Assembly (NCBI GenBank): GCA_963813725.1
Contig: CAWFAI010000013.1
Location: 1 to 64,000 of the forward strand
Direction of reading: 5' to 3'
Source of the DNA: VGBV01 sp963813725
GTDB lineage: Bacteria > Actinomycetota > Thermoleophilia > Solirubrobacterales > 70-9
DNA: 64,000 nt
The first letter of the stretch is position 1. The number at the start of each line of letters is the position of its first letter. Shown here piece after piece: positions 1-9,425 of this stretch. A program made the position numbers and the translations under genes. Below the pieces are notes generated by a model. That model ran no database searches, was not told the origin of the DNA, and was given only the letters and a program-made list of their open reading frames with translations.

Positions 1-66
1 GCCGCCGCTCCCCCTGACCTCCAGTCCCCGCCAACCCCACACCCTGTCGGGCCTCCCCCGCAGGGC

Positions 67-95
67 GCGCTAGCCTCGGCCCGCGACTCCCGTCC
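67..95. repeat. direct repeat copy 1 (promoter-like)
   Basis: A 29-base segment, GCGCTAGCCTCGGCCCGCG followed by ACTCCCGTCC, recurs at 408-436 with three differences. Both copies contain TAGCCT, the same hexamer that precedes the tRNA-Phe genes in this window, so each may be a duplicated promoter core. No coding frame is obvious in bases 1-217. Confidence 0.5.
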
Positions 96-217
96 AGGCT
101 GGGGGTTGTACCCACAGAACGGGATCGCAGCTTCGATGTCGAGCGCGCCGTTGCGAACTACTCGCTCACGGGCCTTGTGACTGCGAGCGCCCTGCAGGTA
201 CTCTCGGTCTTGGCGCG

Positions 218-400
218 ATGAAGAGCTGGCCGACCACGTTCGCGATGATGGTCGCCTTCGGGGCGATAGGCGGGGTGATCGTTGGGGTCTTCGATCTGAG
301 TTCCCTGGCGGCAGCAGGGATCTGCTTTGTCGGCCTGGTCCTGGTGGTGGTCCTGTCCAAGCGACCGGAGTTTCACGGGCTCCCCCCACCGCCGGCCTAG
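218..400 (+). CDS. small two-helix membrane protein
   Basis: A 60-residue ORF with two hydrophobic segments (about residues 8-24 and 28-47) and a basic turn followed by a Pro-rich tail. This would be a small integral membrane protein. Start ATG 218 has no clear Shine-Dalgarno, but TACTCT lies at 199-204. No family is recognised. The composition looks like a real small membrane protein, but chance cannot be excluded at this length. Confidence 0.4.
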   Translation: MKSWPTTFAMMVAFGAIGGVIVGVFDLSSLAAAGICFVGLVLVVVLSKRPEFHGLPPPPA

Positions 401-407
401 CCCCGCC

Positions 408-436
408 GCGTTAGCCTCGGCCAGCGACTCCCGCCC
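408..436. repeat. direct repeat copy 2 (promoter-like)
   Basis: Second copy of the 67-95 repeat, lying just after the small membrane ORF. It carries TAGCCT at 412-417 after GCGT. The stretch from here to 645 holds no ORF I can support. Confidence 0.5.
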
Positions 437-645
437 CGTAGCGGGTTCCTCAAGAAACCGATGCGGCGCCCGGTCCGCTGTGGATCGCCCGCCTCGACTA
501 TCTCCGCCGCAAAGTGCCTGTGAGTGTCGAGGCCGCCCGGCATATCCAGTGAGGCCTGGAAGCGAAACGACGCGGCCGCGCTGTTACTGTGGCGAAATCG
601 GCCGAGACGTGGTAGCTTGGCCCGAGAGGGGGGTCATTGGGACCC

Positions 646-651
646 AGGGAG
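646..651 (+). promoter_or_regulatory. ribosome binding site AGGGAG
   Basis: AGGGAG sits 9 bases before ATG 661. This favours 661 as the start of the secreted protein over the in-frame TTG 637 or ATG 652. Confidence 0.55.
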
Positions 652-660
652 ATGATGAGT

Positions 661-1437
661 ATGTCCAACCGATGTCGTCGCAGGGCCGTACCCGCGCTGC
701 TCGTCGTGACCTTAGCGGCGCTCGCCGCGATCGCACCCCCGGCGACCGCCGACCAGGTGGCGCTCGACGACGGCCAGGGCGACTGGAACCCGGCATGCGG
801 CAGCTGCTCGATGCTCGCCCCATTTGACATTGAGCGGGTGACGGTTGCGCGCGACGCGGGGAACCTGCGCTTCACGTTCGAGTACTGGCAGCCGCTCGCG
901 CCAGACATCCCTGGCGACGCCGCGTTCGAGATCTACACGACGAGCACCACCGCCGGGGATCCCGACTTCTACACCACGCTTGCCTTCGGCCCCACCCGCA
1001 AGGTGCTCTTCAGTCGCGGGCACCAGCAAGTCACGGACGTTGTCGAGAGCACGCCGGACGGCACGACCCACGTGCTCCAGGTGCCGCTCTCGTCGATTGG
1101 CGACCCATCCGGCTTCAAGTTCATCGCCTTCCTCCCGGGGGAGAACAACCCAACCGGGGTCTACTACGAGATGGACAAGCTGGACCTCGTCCCGAACACC
1201 GGCTTCGGGGAGATCGGCACCTCACCATCAGCTCCGGAGTGTTCCGACGGCGTCGACAACGACGCCGACAGCAAGATCGACTTCCCCGCCGACCCGGGCT
1301 GTACGTCTAGTGCGGACAACGACGAGAGCGACGCGGCGGCCGCTAAGAAGAAGAAGAAGAAGTGCAAGAAGAAGGGCAAGAAGAGCGACGCGGCGGCCGC
1401 TAAGAAGAAGAAGTGCAAGAAGAAAAAGAAGAAATAG
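661..1437 (+). CDS. secreted protein with Cys-loop and Lys/Cys-rich tail
   Basis: 258 residues. An Arg-rich n-region, a hydrophobic core and an Ala-x-Ala cleavage site before DQVALDD form a clear Sec signal peptide. The mature part is a beta-rich domain of about 150 residues that I do not recognise. It is followed by an acidic Cys loop (CSDGVDNDADSKIDFP, then PGC) of a kind often seen in extracellular actinobacterial proteins. The last 37 residues are two imperfect repeats of SDAAAAKKKK with Lys and single Cys residues (DNA repeats start at 1327 and 1384). The tail is strongly cationic and may bind anionic wall polymers; that is inference. Function unknown. Confidence 0.8.
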   Translation: MSNRCRRRAVPALLVVTLAALAAIAPPATADQVALDDGQGDWNPACGSCSMLAPFDIERVTVARDAGNLRFTFEYWQPLAPDIPGDAAFEIYTTSTTAGDPDFYTTLAFGPTRKVLFSRGHQQVTDVVESTPDGTTHVLQVPLSSIGDPSGFKFIAFLPGENNPTGVYYEMDKLDLVPNTGFGEIGTSPSAPECSDGVDNDADSKIDFPADPGCTSSADNDESDAAAAKKKKKKCKKKGKKSDAAAAKKKKCKKKKKK

Positions 1438-1886
1438 CCAGCGCCCGGACTGCGTAGTCGAGGTCGAGGCGCTCCCCGCGCCCGGCCCAGGGGACCCGGT
1501 CGGCGAGCCGCGGTGAGGACGATCAACCTGCAACCTGCTCCGGGAAGAGGGTTGCGGGTCGCCACGACTCAGACCACGTGGAGATTCACGGTGGGCGTGC
1601 AGGTGCCGTCGTCAGCCGGCCGTCGCCAGCTCCCTGCGCATGAGCACCGACGGGTACGCGAGGCGATCCCTCGCCAATCCGCGCCCGAAGGCAGGTCCGA
1701 CGCCTGGAACGCTGGATCGACTCCCTGGCTTGACACGACGCGCCCATGCGGGCGCTGTCACGGCTCGTCCCTCAACGGCCCGCGGGTGGTGTGCGCTATT
1801 TGCGGGATCGCGCTTGCGCGGTGGAGTTCGACCGGCCCATCGTCCTGCCCCCGCCGGCCCAAGCTTGCCCTCTGCGCCCGGCGATG
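1438..1886. other. gap before dinB with a possible zinc-ribbon ORF
   Basis: About 450 bases without a firm gene. One forward frame (GTG 1513 to stop 1935) encodes two CxxC pairs, CGRC at 1747-1758 and CAIC at 1792-1803, separated by 11 residues. This spacing resembles a small zinc ribbon, but no convincing start or ribosome site is present and the frame runs across the dinB promoter. It may be a decayed gene. Confidence 0.3.
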
Positions 1887-1900
1887 CGAACATATGTTCG
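1887..1900. promoter_or_regulatory. LexA SOS box overlapping the dinB -10
   Basis: CGAACATATGTTCG is a perfect 14-base palindrome and matches the Gram-positive/actinobacterial SOS box (CGAAC-N4-GTTCG). Its right half contains TATGTT (1893-1898), which is placed as a -10 element 5 bases before GTG 1904. Bound LexA would cover the promoter core. Confidence 0.88.
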
Positions 1901-1903
1901 CTT

Positions 1904-3088
1904 GTGGACCCCGCGATCCTGCACGCCGACGCTGACGCCTTCTTTGCGGCGGTCGCCCAGCGGGACGATCCGAGCCTGCGCGGGAAGCCCACCGTGGTCG
2001 GCTCCTGGGTGGTGATGGCGGCGAGCTACGAGGCCCGGAAGTACGGAATCCGCGGGGGGATGCGGGCGGCGAAGGCGCGGCGGCTTTGCCCTCACCTGCT
2101 GACGGCCGACGTCGACTTCGACGCCTACACGGAGGCCAGCCGCGAGCTGTTCAAGGTGTTCCGCGAGACCTCGCCCGTCGTCGAGGGGCTGTCGCTCGAG
2201 GAGGCCTTCCTCGACGTCAGCGGGCTGGGACACATCGTCGGCTCGCCGCGACAGATCGCCGAGCGGCTGCGGCGGGAGTGCCGCGAGCGGGTTGGGCTGG
2301 CGGTCACGGTCGGCGCCGCGACCAGCAAGATCGTGGCCAAGATGGCGAGCCGCGATGCGAAGCCGGACGGGCTGCTGGTGATCGAGCCGGGTCGCGAGCG
2401 CCAGTTCCTGCACCCGATCCCCGTCGAGGAGCTGTGGGGTGTTGGCAAGGGGACCACGCCGAAGCTGCACGGCCAGGGGATCACGACCGTGGGCGACCTG
2501 GCGCGCCGCAGCGTCGCTGAGTTGACGTCGATCCTCGGCCCGGCCCAGGCCCGCCAGCTTCACGCGCTCGCCAACTGCCAGGACCACCGGCGGGTGCGGG
2601 CGGGGCGCAGGCGGCGGTCCTACGGCAGCCAGAGCGCCCTCGACGGCCGGCCCCGCTCCCCCGCCGCGCTCGACTCGATCCTGATGCGACTGGTGGACCG
2701 GGTGACCGGGCGGATGCGGGCGGCGAACCGCTCGGGGCGGACGGTGGTGCTGCGGCTTCGCTTCCGCGACTACAAGCGGGTCTCGCGGTCGCGGACCCTC
2801 GAGTACCCGACGGCCGCCTCCCGGACCGTGTTGGCCTCGGCGCGGGTGCTGATGGCCGGGGCGATGCCGGAGATCCAGAAGCGGGGCGTGACCATGGTCG
2901 GGGTCGCGCTGATGGGCATCGAAGACGCTCGGGGCGTTCAGCTCGAGATGCCGGTGGAGCCGCCCTATCGCCCGCCGGTCGACGCGGTGCTGGACCAGGT
3001 CCGCGAGCTGTTCGGGTCGGGGGTGCTGCGGCGGGCGAGCGCGCTGGACTCGCGCTTGCGGCGCGAGGGCGGCGCTGGTCTAGGCTGA
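1904..3088 (+). CDS. dinB: DNA polymerase IV (Y-family, DinB)
   Basis: 394 residues. A translesion polymerase that copies damaged templates. The N-terminal palm motif HADADAFFAAV carries the first catalytic Asp and a Phe-Phe steric-gate region. The second metal motif is SLEEAFLDV, with Glu where many DinB proteins have Asp. The finger and thumb follow, with a helix-hairpin-helix-like segment (GVGKGTTPKLHGQGI). The little finger starts near RRSYGSQSAL. GTG 1904 is chosen because homology begins there and the promoter/SOS box abuts it. The mRNA is probably leaderless and LexA-repressed. The downstream decarboxylase starts 7 bases after the stop but has its own -10. Confidence 0.93.
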   Translation: MDPAILHADADAFFAAVAQRDDPSLRGKPTVVGSWVVMAASYEARKYGIRGGMRAAKARRLCPHLLTADVDFDAYTEASRELFKVFRETSPVVEGLSLEEAFLDVSGLGHIVGSPRQIAERLRRECRERVGLAVTVGAATSKIVAKMASRDAKPDGLLVIEPGRERQFLHPIPVEELWGVGKGTTPKLHGQGITTVGDLARRSVAELTSILGPAQARQLHALANCQDHRRVRAGRRRRSYGSQSALDGRPRSPAALDSILMRLVDRVTGRMRAANRSGRTVVLRLRFRDYKRVSRSRTLEYPTAASRTVLASARVLMAGAMPEIQKRGVTMVGVALMGIEDARGVQLEMPVEPPYRPPVDAVLDQVRELFGSGVLRRASALDSRLRREGGAGLG

Positions 3089-3095
3089 CCCGCTG

Positions 3096-4043
<948 letters not shown>

Positions 4044-4054
4044 ACACCTCGGCG

Positions 4055-4457
4055 ATGTCGCAGGAGAATGTGGAAGTCATCCGCGCGATGTATGAGCACT
4101 GGGCTCGTGGCGACTTTCCCGCGAGCTTCATGGACCCCGACGTCGAGCACTCGCGGATCGGCGCCCAGACGCCGGACATGGAGGGTGAATTCCGATGGTC
4201 TCGAGGATCTCTCGCGTGCGATGGTCGAGTACCTCCACGCCTTCTCCGACCTGCGGATCGAGGCAGAGGAGATCATCGACCTCGACGACGATCGCGTCCT
4301 GGTGCTGTCTCGGCACACCGCGCAGGGCAAGCTGAGCGGCGCGCCCACCGACCACCAGCTCGGAGATCTGTTCACGCTGCGCGCGGGCAAGGTCGTGCGC
4401 TACGACTCCTACTGGGATCGTGCCGAGGCGATGAGGGCCGCCGGGCTGTCCGGGTAG
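4055..4457 (+). pseudogene. SnoaL/NTF2-like protein, frameshifted
   Basis: The reading frame from ATG 4055 (MSQENVEVIRAMYEHWARGD) gives the N-terminal helix of an NTF2-like cone fold. It then shifts near 4195 into the frame encoding GLEDLSRAMVEYL and ending at 4457. Removing one A near 4195 restores EFRGLEDLSRAM, the expected family core, and gives a normal length of about 133 residues. Such proteins bind small ligands or act as cyclases or isomerases; no substrate can be named. It lies between the full decarboxylase gene and a partial second copy of it. Confidence 0.7.
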
Positions 4458-4509
4458 TCCGCTTGGCGCGGCGCTAGGGCCGGCTACTTCGCTGTGGGCG
4501 CGTGGTCGG

Positions 4510-4696
4510 GCGGGCTCGCGCTCGGAGATCATCTTCGAGGCCCTGCCGGTGGACGACCCCAAGGTGCGCCAGCCCGACATCACCAAGGCGCGCGAGCTGC
4601 TGGGCTGGGATCCCCAGGTCGAGCTGGCCGACGGGCTGAAGCGGACGATCGACGAGGCGGGCGTCGAGCGTCTGGTCGCGGCGCGCGTCGAGCTAG
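4510..4696 (+). pseudogene. remnant second copy of the uxs 3' end
   Basis: This segment is about 95% identical to the last ~175 bases of the decarboxylase gene (3861-4043) and encodes SEIIFEALPVDDPKVRQPDI onward, but lacks the first ~254 codons. Changes are mostly silent or conservative (EPEVE to DPQVE), suggesting decay from a once-functional tandem copy. The terminal GAGCTAG is retained, but a small indel leaves the TAG out of frame. Its end overlaps the stop of the converging HxlR gene. Confidence 0.85.
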
Positions 4697-5378
4697 GCCA
4701 AGATCGCGGGGGCGTCCGCGTAGTCGCTGTACTCCATCCAGCCCCGGCCGCCCCATTTGCTGAGCATGCGCACGAGGCGCTGGGGGCCCTGGGCCTTGAA
4801 CTCGCCGCTGTGCAGGCCCTGCGCGAGCGTGAGCTCGCCCAGGTGCCAGCGGGCGAGGTACTCCGGCTTGGTTTTGAGCACGAGGTCGTCCTCGGGCAGC
4901 GGCGGCTTGGCGCAGACCTCGGCGCGGCCGTTGGCGCAGAGCAGCCAGAAGCGCTGGCGCGGCCGGCCGCCGAGCTCGAAGCGGATCGTCACCTGGCCAT
5001 CGGGCAGGTCCTCGGGCTCGAGCAGCTCGAGAGGCTCTCGAGCATGAAGTGGGCGTCTATGTGCTCCGGCTCCAGCTCGAGCCACTCCTCGCCCCAGCGC
5101 CCGAGCGCGTCGCAGACGGGACCGAGCGCCTGGCCGGCGTCGGTGAGCTCGTAGGCGGTGCGGCGCTCGCCGGCGGGGACGCGCTCGACGATCCCGTAGT
5201 GCTCCAGCACGCGCAGGCGCTCGGTCAGCAGCGTCTTCGAGATCCCGGGCGCTCCCTCGCGGATCGCGGTGAAGGTGCGTGCGCCGAGCAGCATGTTGCG
5301 GATGATCAGCGGGGTCCAGCGGGTGGCGAAGATCTCGGAGCCTCGGGCGATCGGGCAGTACTGGCCATAGCTCTCCAT
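4693..5378 (-). CDS. HxlR-family regulator with SCP2-like C-terminal domain, frameshifted
   Basis: Starts at ATG 5378 (MESYGQYCPIARG). Residues 1-100 are an HxlR winged helix (FATRWTPLIIRNMLLGARTF, LLTERLRVLEHYGIVERV). A 2-base duplication in the CTCTCGAG run at 5034-5039 then breaks the frame. The continuation (LELLEPEDLPDGQ onward) is an SCP2-like domain seen in actinobacterial HxlR proteins, giving about 227 residues when repaired. The 5' side carries GACAAT 7 bases before ATG and an inverted/direct repeat operator at 5411-5440. Autoregulation, with control of the divergent SemiSWEET-like gene, is likely. The effector is unknown. Confidence 0.75.
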
Positions 5379-5410
5379 GGCCGGGATTGTCTCACGCACG
5401 GCCGGCGGTC

Positions 5411-5440
5411 GTTGGTCCAACATCTGGACCGTGTTGGTCC
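5411..5440. promoter_or_regulatory. probable HxlR operator
   Basis: GGTCCA (5414-5419), five bases, TGGACC (5425-5430) is a perfect inverted repeat. GTTGGTCC occurs at 5411-5418 and again at 5433-5440, 22 bases apart or two helical turns. It lies between the divergent HxlR and SemiSWEET-like genes, next to the HxlR -10 (5386-5391). Confidence 0.65.
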
Positions 5441-5489
5441 GATTTCTGTTCTTGTAGTGGGCCCGCCGGCAGGGCACCCTGGCCCGGCA

Positions 5490-5790
5490 ATGCCCGACGA
5501 CCTCGTCACAGCCCTGGGAGCGACCGCCGGCGTCTACAGCGTCGGGGCGGCTGCCACCATGCTGCTGCAGGCGCGGCAGATGATTCGGCGCGGCAGCTCG
5601 CGCGACGTCTCGATCGCCTTCCTCGCAGCACAACCGGCGGCTACCGATCTGGCTGCTCTACGGGCTCGGGATCGGCAGCGTGCCGCTGATCGCGGCCGAC
5701 GTCGTCGGCTTGCCAGCAGCGGCGTGGTGGTTACCGTCGCCGTGCGTCTGCGCGGCGGCGCCGCGCGGCTGAGGGGAGGCCGGGCGGCTA
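5490..5790 (+). pseudogene. SemiSWEET/PQ-loop sugar transporter remnant
   Basis: ATG 5490 opens a frame reading GATAGVYSVGAAATMLLQAR then SSRDVSIAFL, the first helix and PQ-loop-like turn of a SemiSWEET. The rest is spread over the other two frames: TTGGY, then IWLLYGLGIGSVPLIAADVV, then GVVVTVAVRL. At least three indels therefore separate it from an intact ~90-residue three-helix transporter. SemiSWEETs dimerise to pass sugars across the membrane. It is either a true pseudogene or a victim of the sequence errors concentrated here. Confidence 0.6.
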
Positions 5791-6674
5791 GCGCGCCGGC
5801 GGCGCGTGGTCGGGCAGGTGCATGACGCGGCGCATGAGGCGGTCGAAGTTCTTGTCGCCGACCAGGCTCTGGGCGCGCGCCATGATCTTCGCGTCGCGGC
5901 CGACGAGGTAGCGGGCCTTGGGGTTGTCGTCGCGGATCGCCTTCTCGATCACGCGGGCGACCTGGATCGGCTCCAGGCCGCGGGCCTCGGTCTCCGCGCG
6001 TCGCCGCCCGCAGCACGCTCGAGTTGGGGGCCGTAGAGGCGCTCGGCCTCGGGGCCCATCCGCTTCGACGGCGGCTTCGAAGTTCTCGCCGCCCTTCTTC
6101 CAGATCGGGGTCGCGATCGAGCCGGGCTCGACCACGACGACGTCCATCCCCTTCCAGGGCTTCAGCTCGCGGCGCAGCGAGTCGGCCATGCCCTCGAGCC
6201 CGAACTTGGCGGCGTTGTAGGGGGCGAAGAAGGGCGAGGCGACGCGGCCGCCGATCGAGGTGATGAAGACGATCGTGCCGTCGCCGCGGCGCAGCAGCGG
6301 CAGGAAGGCCTGGGTGACCGCGTACTGACCGACGAGGTTGACGTCGATCACCTTCTTGAACTCGTCCACGGGCAGGTGCTCGACGGGGCCGCCGCCGGCG
6401 ATGCCGGCGTTGTTGACGAGGCCCGGCGAGGCCGTGCTTGCCGACCGCGCGCTGGACCTGCTCGCGAGCGGCGTCGATCGAGGGCTGTTCGGCGACGTCG
6501 ATCGTGACCGGTGTGAGCCGCTCGGAGCCCTGCTCGCTCGAGGCTGTCGGCGTCGGCCTGCTTGCGCACGCCGGCGAAGACCGCGTAGCCCCGCTCGTCC
6601 AGGTGCATCGCGGTCGCCCGGCCGATGCCGGTCGAGGCCCCGGTGACGACCACAGCGCCGTTCTCCTTCGCCAT
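5788..6674 (-). pseudogene. short-chain dehydrogenase/reductase, multiply frameshifted
   Basis: Starts at ATG 6674 with MAKENGAVVVTGASTGIG, the Rossmann TGxxxGIG motif, then NNAGIAGGG, an ITSIGGR Ser and YNAAK catalytic Tyr/Lys. The frame breaks near 6530, 6425, 6055 and 6010. The C-terminus is intact (ARYLVGRDAKIMARAQSLVG). A repaired protein would be about 290 residues, an SDR of broad oxidoreductase type. The number of breaks is unusually high, so decay or poor local sequence quality must be considered. Confidence 0.7.
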
Positions 6675-6736
6675 CGACGCGGAGCCTAACGGGCGGCTTG
6701 CAGTCGACCGCCGGAGATGCGGCACACTGCGCGGCC

Positions 6737-7830
6737 ATGCCCGAGGCGACGCATCCTGGCCGTGGTCGGCGCGCGGCCCAACTTCGTGAAGATGGCGCCG
6801 GTGACCGAGGCGCTGGCGGGCGCGAGGGCGCGGCGTGCGCCTGCTGCACACCGGCCAGCACTACGACCGCGCGCTCTCGGACGGCTTCATCGAGCGGCTG
6901 GGGATGCCTCAGCCCGACGCCAACCTGGGGGTCGGCTCGGGGACCCACGCCGAGCAGACCGCCGCCGTGATGGAGGGGGTCGAGGCCGACCTGGGCGAGC
7001 ACCCGGCCGAGCTGGTGCTGGTGGCCGGGGACGTCAACTCGACGATGGCGGCGGCGCTGGCGGCGACGAAGCTCAACATCGCCGTCGGCCACCTGGAGTC
7101 GGGGCTGCGCTCGCGCGACTGGGCGATGCCCGAGGAGGTGAACCGGGTCGTAACCGACCGGGTCAGCGACCTGCTGCTCTGCACATCCGCCGACGCGGTC
7201 GAGAACCTGGCGGCCGAGGGGATCACCGACGGCGTCGAGCTGGTGGGAAACACGATGATCGACAGCCTCTTCCGGATCCTGGAGGGAACCGACCGCGAGG
7301 CGGCGCTCGCCGCCCAGGGCGTGGAACCGCGCGGCTACGTGCTGGTGACGCTGCACCGCCCCGCGCTGGTGGACGACCCGGCGAAGCTGGGCGAGGTGAT
7401 CGAGGTGCTGGGCGAGCTCTCGGGCGAGATGCCGGTCCTGTTCCCGGCCCACCCGCGCACGGTCGGGGGCCTGGAGGAGGCGGGGATCGCGGTGGCCGAG
7501 GGCGTGCGCCTGGCCGAGCCGATGGACTACGCCGACTTCATCGCGCTCGAGGCAGGGGCGCGGCTGGTGATCACAGACTCGGGAGGCGTGCAGGAGGAGA
7601 CCTCGGCGCTGGGCGTCCCCTGCCTCACCTACCGGACCACGACCGAGCGGCCGGTGACCGTCGAGCTGGGCACGAACGCGCTGGTCGGCGTGGACCCCGC
7701 GGCGCTGCGCGAGGCGGCGCGCGCGGCGCTCGCCGCCCAGCCCCCTGCCGAACCGCCGCAGATCCCGCTCTGGGACGGAAAGGCCGGCGCCCGCGCGGCC
7801 GATGCCGCCCTATCCTTCCTCGCCCGATGA
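6737..7830 (+). CDS. wecB: UDP-N-acetylglucosamine 2-epimerase (non-hydrolysing), two frameshifts
   Basis: Interconverts UDP-GlcNAc and UDP-ManNAc for envelope polysaccharides. ATG 6737 leads into ILAVVGARPNFVKMAPV after a one-base insertion near 6748. A second shift near 6825 moves to the main frame with HTGQHYD, AGDVNSTMAAALAA, HLESGLRS, PEEVNR, TLHRP and ITDSGGVQEE, all hallmarks of the family. The repaired length of about 363 residues is normal. The stop overlaps the next gene's ATG (ATGA), so the pair is translationally coupled. Confidence 0.88.
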
Positions 7831-8600
7831 GCGCCAGGGGACGAAAGATCGCGATGGTGCCCGCCCTGAACGAGGAGGACTCCGTCGCCGAGGTGGTGAG
7901 CGAGCTGCGCCGCGAGGCGCCGGACTTCGACGTGCTGGTGGTGGACGACGGCTCGGACGACGCCACCGCCGAGCGCGCCACCGCGGCCGGCGCCGCGGTG
8001 CTGAGCCACCCCTTCAACCTGGGCATCGGCGGCGCGGTGCAGTCGGGCTACCGCTACGCCTACCTGCACGGCTACGACGTGGCGGTGCAGGTGGACGGCG
8101 ACGGACAGCACGACCCCGCCCAGCTCTCGAAGCTCGAGCAGGGCCTCGCCCGCAGCGGCGCCGACCTGGTCTGGGGCAGCCGCTTCCTGGAGGACGCCGG
8201 CTACAGCGTGCCGCGGCTGCGGCGCGCCGGGCGCGTGATCTTCGCGCGCGTGGTCAGCCTGATCACGCGCAGGCCGATCACCGACCCGACCTCGGGCTTT
8301 CGCATCGCCAACCGCCGCGGCATCGAGCTGTTCGCCCGCGACTACCCCCACGACTACCCCGAGGTGGAGGCGATCCTGATGGCGCACTCGCACGACCTGG
8401 AGATCAGCGAGGTCGCGGTGACGATGCGCCGGCGCGAGACCGGCAGCTCCTCGATCAACATGGTGAACGCCGGCTACTACATGGTCAGGGTGCTGCTGGC
8501 GATCTTCGTCGGGCTCTTCCGCCGCCGCCCGATCCCTCCGCCGGGCGACCACTGGCTCGCCACCTCGCCCTCCGAGGCGCTCGAGGCCGCCCGCCGCTAG
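7827..8600 (+). CDS. family 2 glycosyltransferase (polyprenyl-phosphate type)
   Basis: 257 residues. The GT2 nucleotide-binding start (VPALNEEDSVAEVV), VVDDGSDD, the QVDGDGQHDP DxD region and DPTSGFRIANRR match dolichol-phosphate-mannose-synthase-like enzymes that load sugars onto lipid phosphates. The C-terminal region (YYMVRVLLAIFVGLF) is hydrophobic, so it probably sits at the membrane. It overlaps the 2-epimerase by four bases and is followed by DUF2304, a common neighbour of such transferases. Confidence 0.88.
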   Translation: MSARGRKIAMVPALNEEDSVAEVVSELRREAPDFDVLVVDDGSDDATAERATAAGAAVLSHPFNLGIGGAVQSGYRYAYLHGYDVAVQVDGDGQHDPAQLSKLEQGLARSGADLVWGSRFLEDAGYSVPRLRRAGRVIFARVVSLITRRPITDPTSGFRIANRRGIELFARDYPHDYPEVEAILMAHSHDLEISEVAVTMRRRETGSSSINMVNAGYYMVRVLLAIFVGLFRRRPIPPPGDHWLATSPSEALEAARR

Positions 8601-8612
8601 CCGGGCCCCGGG

Positions 8613-9017
8613 ATGGACACGCTCGACACCCGAGTCCAGATCGTCGCAATCGTCGGCTCGGCGCTGCTGTTCGTCTTCGTGCTCGAGCTGCTGCGCCGCC
8701 GCCGGCTCGCCGAGCCCTACGCGATCCTGTGGCTGATCGCCTCGGTGGTGTTGCTGGTGCTGTCGGTGTGGGACGACCTGCTTGACAGCCTCGCCGAGCT
8801 GGTGGGAATCGCCACCCCCGCCAACGCGCTGTTCGTGGTCGGGTTCGGCTTCGTGCTGGTGCTGCTGCTGAGCTTCTCGTCGGTGGTCTCGCGCCTGACG
8901 CGCGAGAACAAGCTGCTGGCGCAGGAGGTCGCCAGGCTCAGCCGCGAGCGTGACGGCGACGCCCAGGCCACGCCCGAGCAGGCGTCAGAGCGGCAGGAAT
9001 CGCCCATTCCCGAGTGA
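8613..9017 (+). CDS. DUF2304 membrane protein
   Basis: 134 residues with three hydrophobic helices (about 8-25, 38-56, 68-90) and a C-terminal heptad-like segment (RLTRENKLLAQEVARLSRER) that could form a coiled coil. The pattern and its place after a GT2 gene match DUF2304, a family linked to glycan-lipid biosynthesis but without a proven activity. It begins 12 bases after the transferase stop, so it is likely in the same operon. Confidence 0.8.
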   Translation: MDTLDTRVQIVAIVGSALLFVFVLELLRRRRLAEPYAILWLIASVVLLVLSVWDDLLDSLAELVGIATPANALFVVGFGFVLVLLLSFSSVVSRLTRENKLLAQEVARLSRERDGDAQATPEQASERQESPIPE

Positions 9018-9054
9018 CGGCAGGAGCGCCCTGGGCAGGGGCGAAAGGCGGGGC

Positions 9055-9393
9055 ATGGAATCCGCCAAGCGCACGCTGGTGAAGTCTCCCCCCGAGTTGT
9101 GGGAGCTGATCGACCAGCCCGAGCGCATGCAGGGACTGATGAGCTCGCTGGTCGGCCACGCGGCCGAGATCAAGGTGTTCGCCCGCGAGGACGGGACCCA
9201 CCTGGGCTGGGAGGCCACCACCGAGGGCGAGCGCGCCTGGATCGAGGTGGAGATCTTCGAGAAGGGCTGGGGCACCAAGGTCAAGGTGACCGCCGAGAAC
9301 AACGGCGACGGCAACAAGCTCGAGGGCTGGCTGGACGCCGTCATGGACGAGCTCTCCACCCCGTCGAAGCGGCCCTTCGACGGCATGGTCTAG
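9055..9393 (+). CDS. SRPBCC/polyketide-cyclase-like small protein
   Basis: 112 residues from ATG 9055 with an AAAGG ribosome site just upstream. The opening SPPELWELIDQPERM and the alternating strand pattern (KVFAREDGTHLGWEATTEGE, VEIFEKGWGTKVKVTAEN) resemble the START/SRPBCC helix-grip fold. No catalytic residue or ligand can be named. Confidence 0.6.
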   Translation: MESAKRTLVKSPPELWELIDQPERMQGLMSSLVGHAAEIKVFAREDGTHLGWEATTEGERAWIEVEIFEKGWGTKVKVTAENNGDGNKLEGWLDAVMDELSTPSKRPFDGMV

Positions 9394-9425
9394 CCGCCCG
9401 GCGCTTCCGATCTATCCTTGCCGTC

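Noticed and set aside
1327..1434. Tandem AAG runs as a CRISPR-like or microsatellite array
   Set aside because: They encode the Lys tail of the secreted protein in frame, and only two long repeat units exist.
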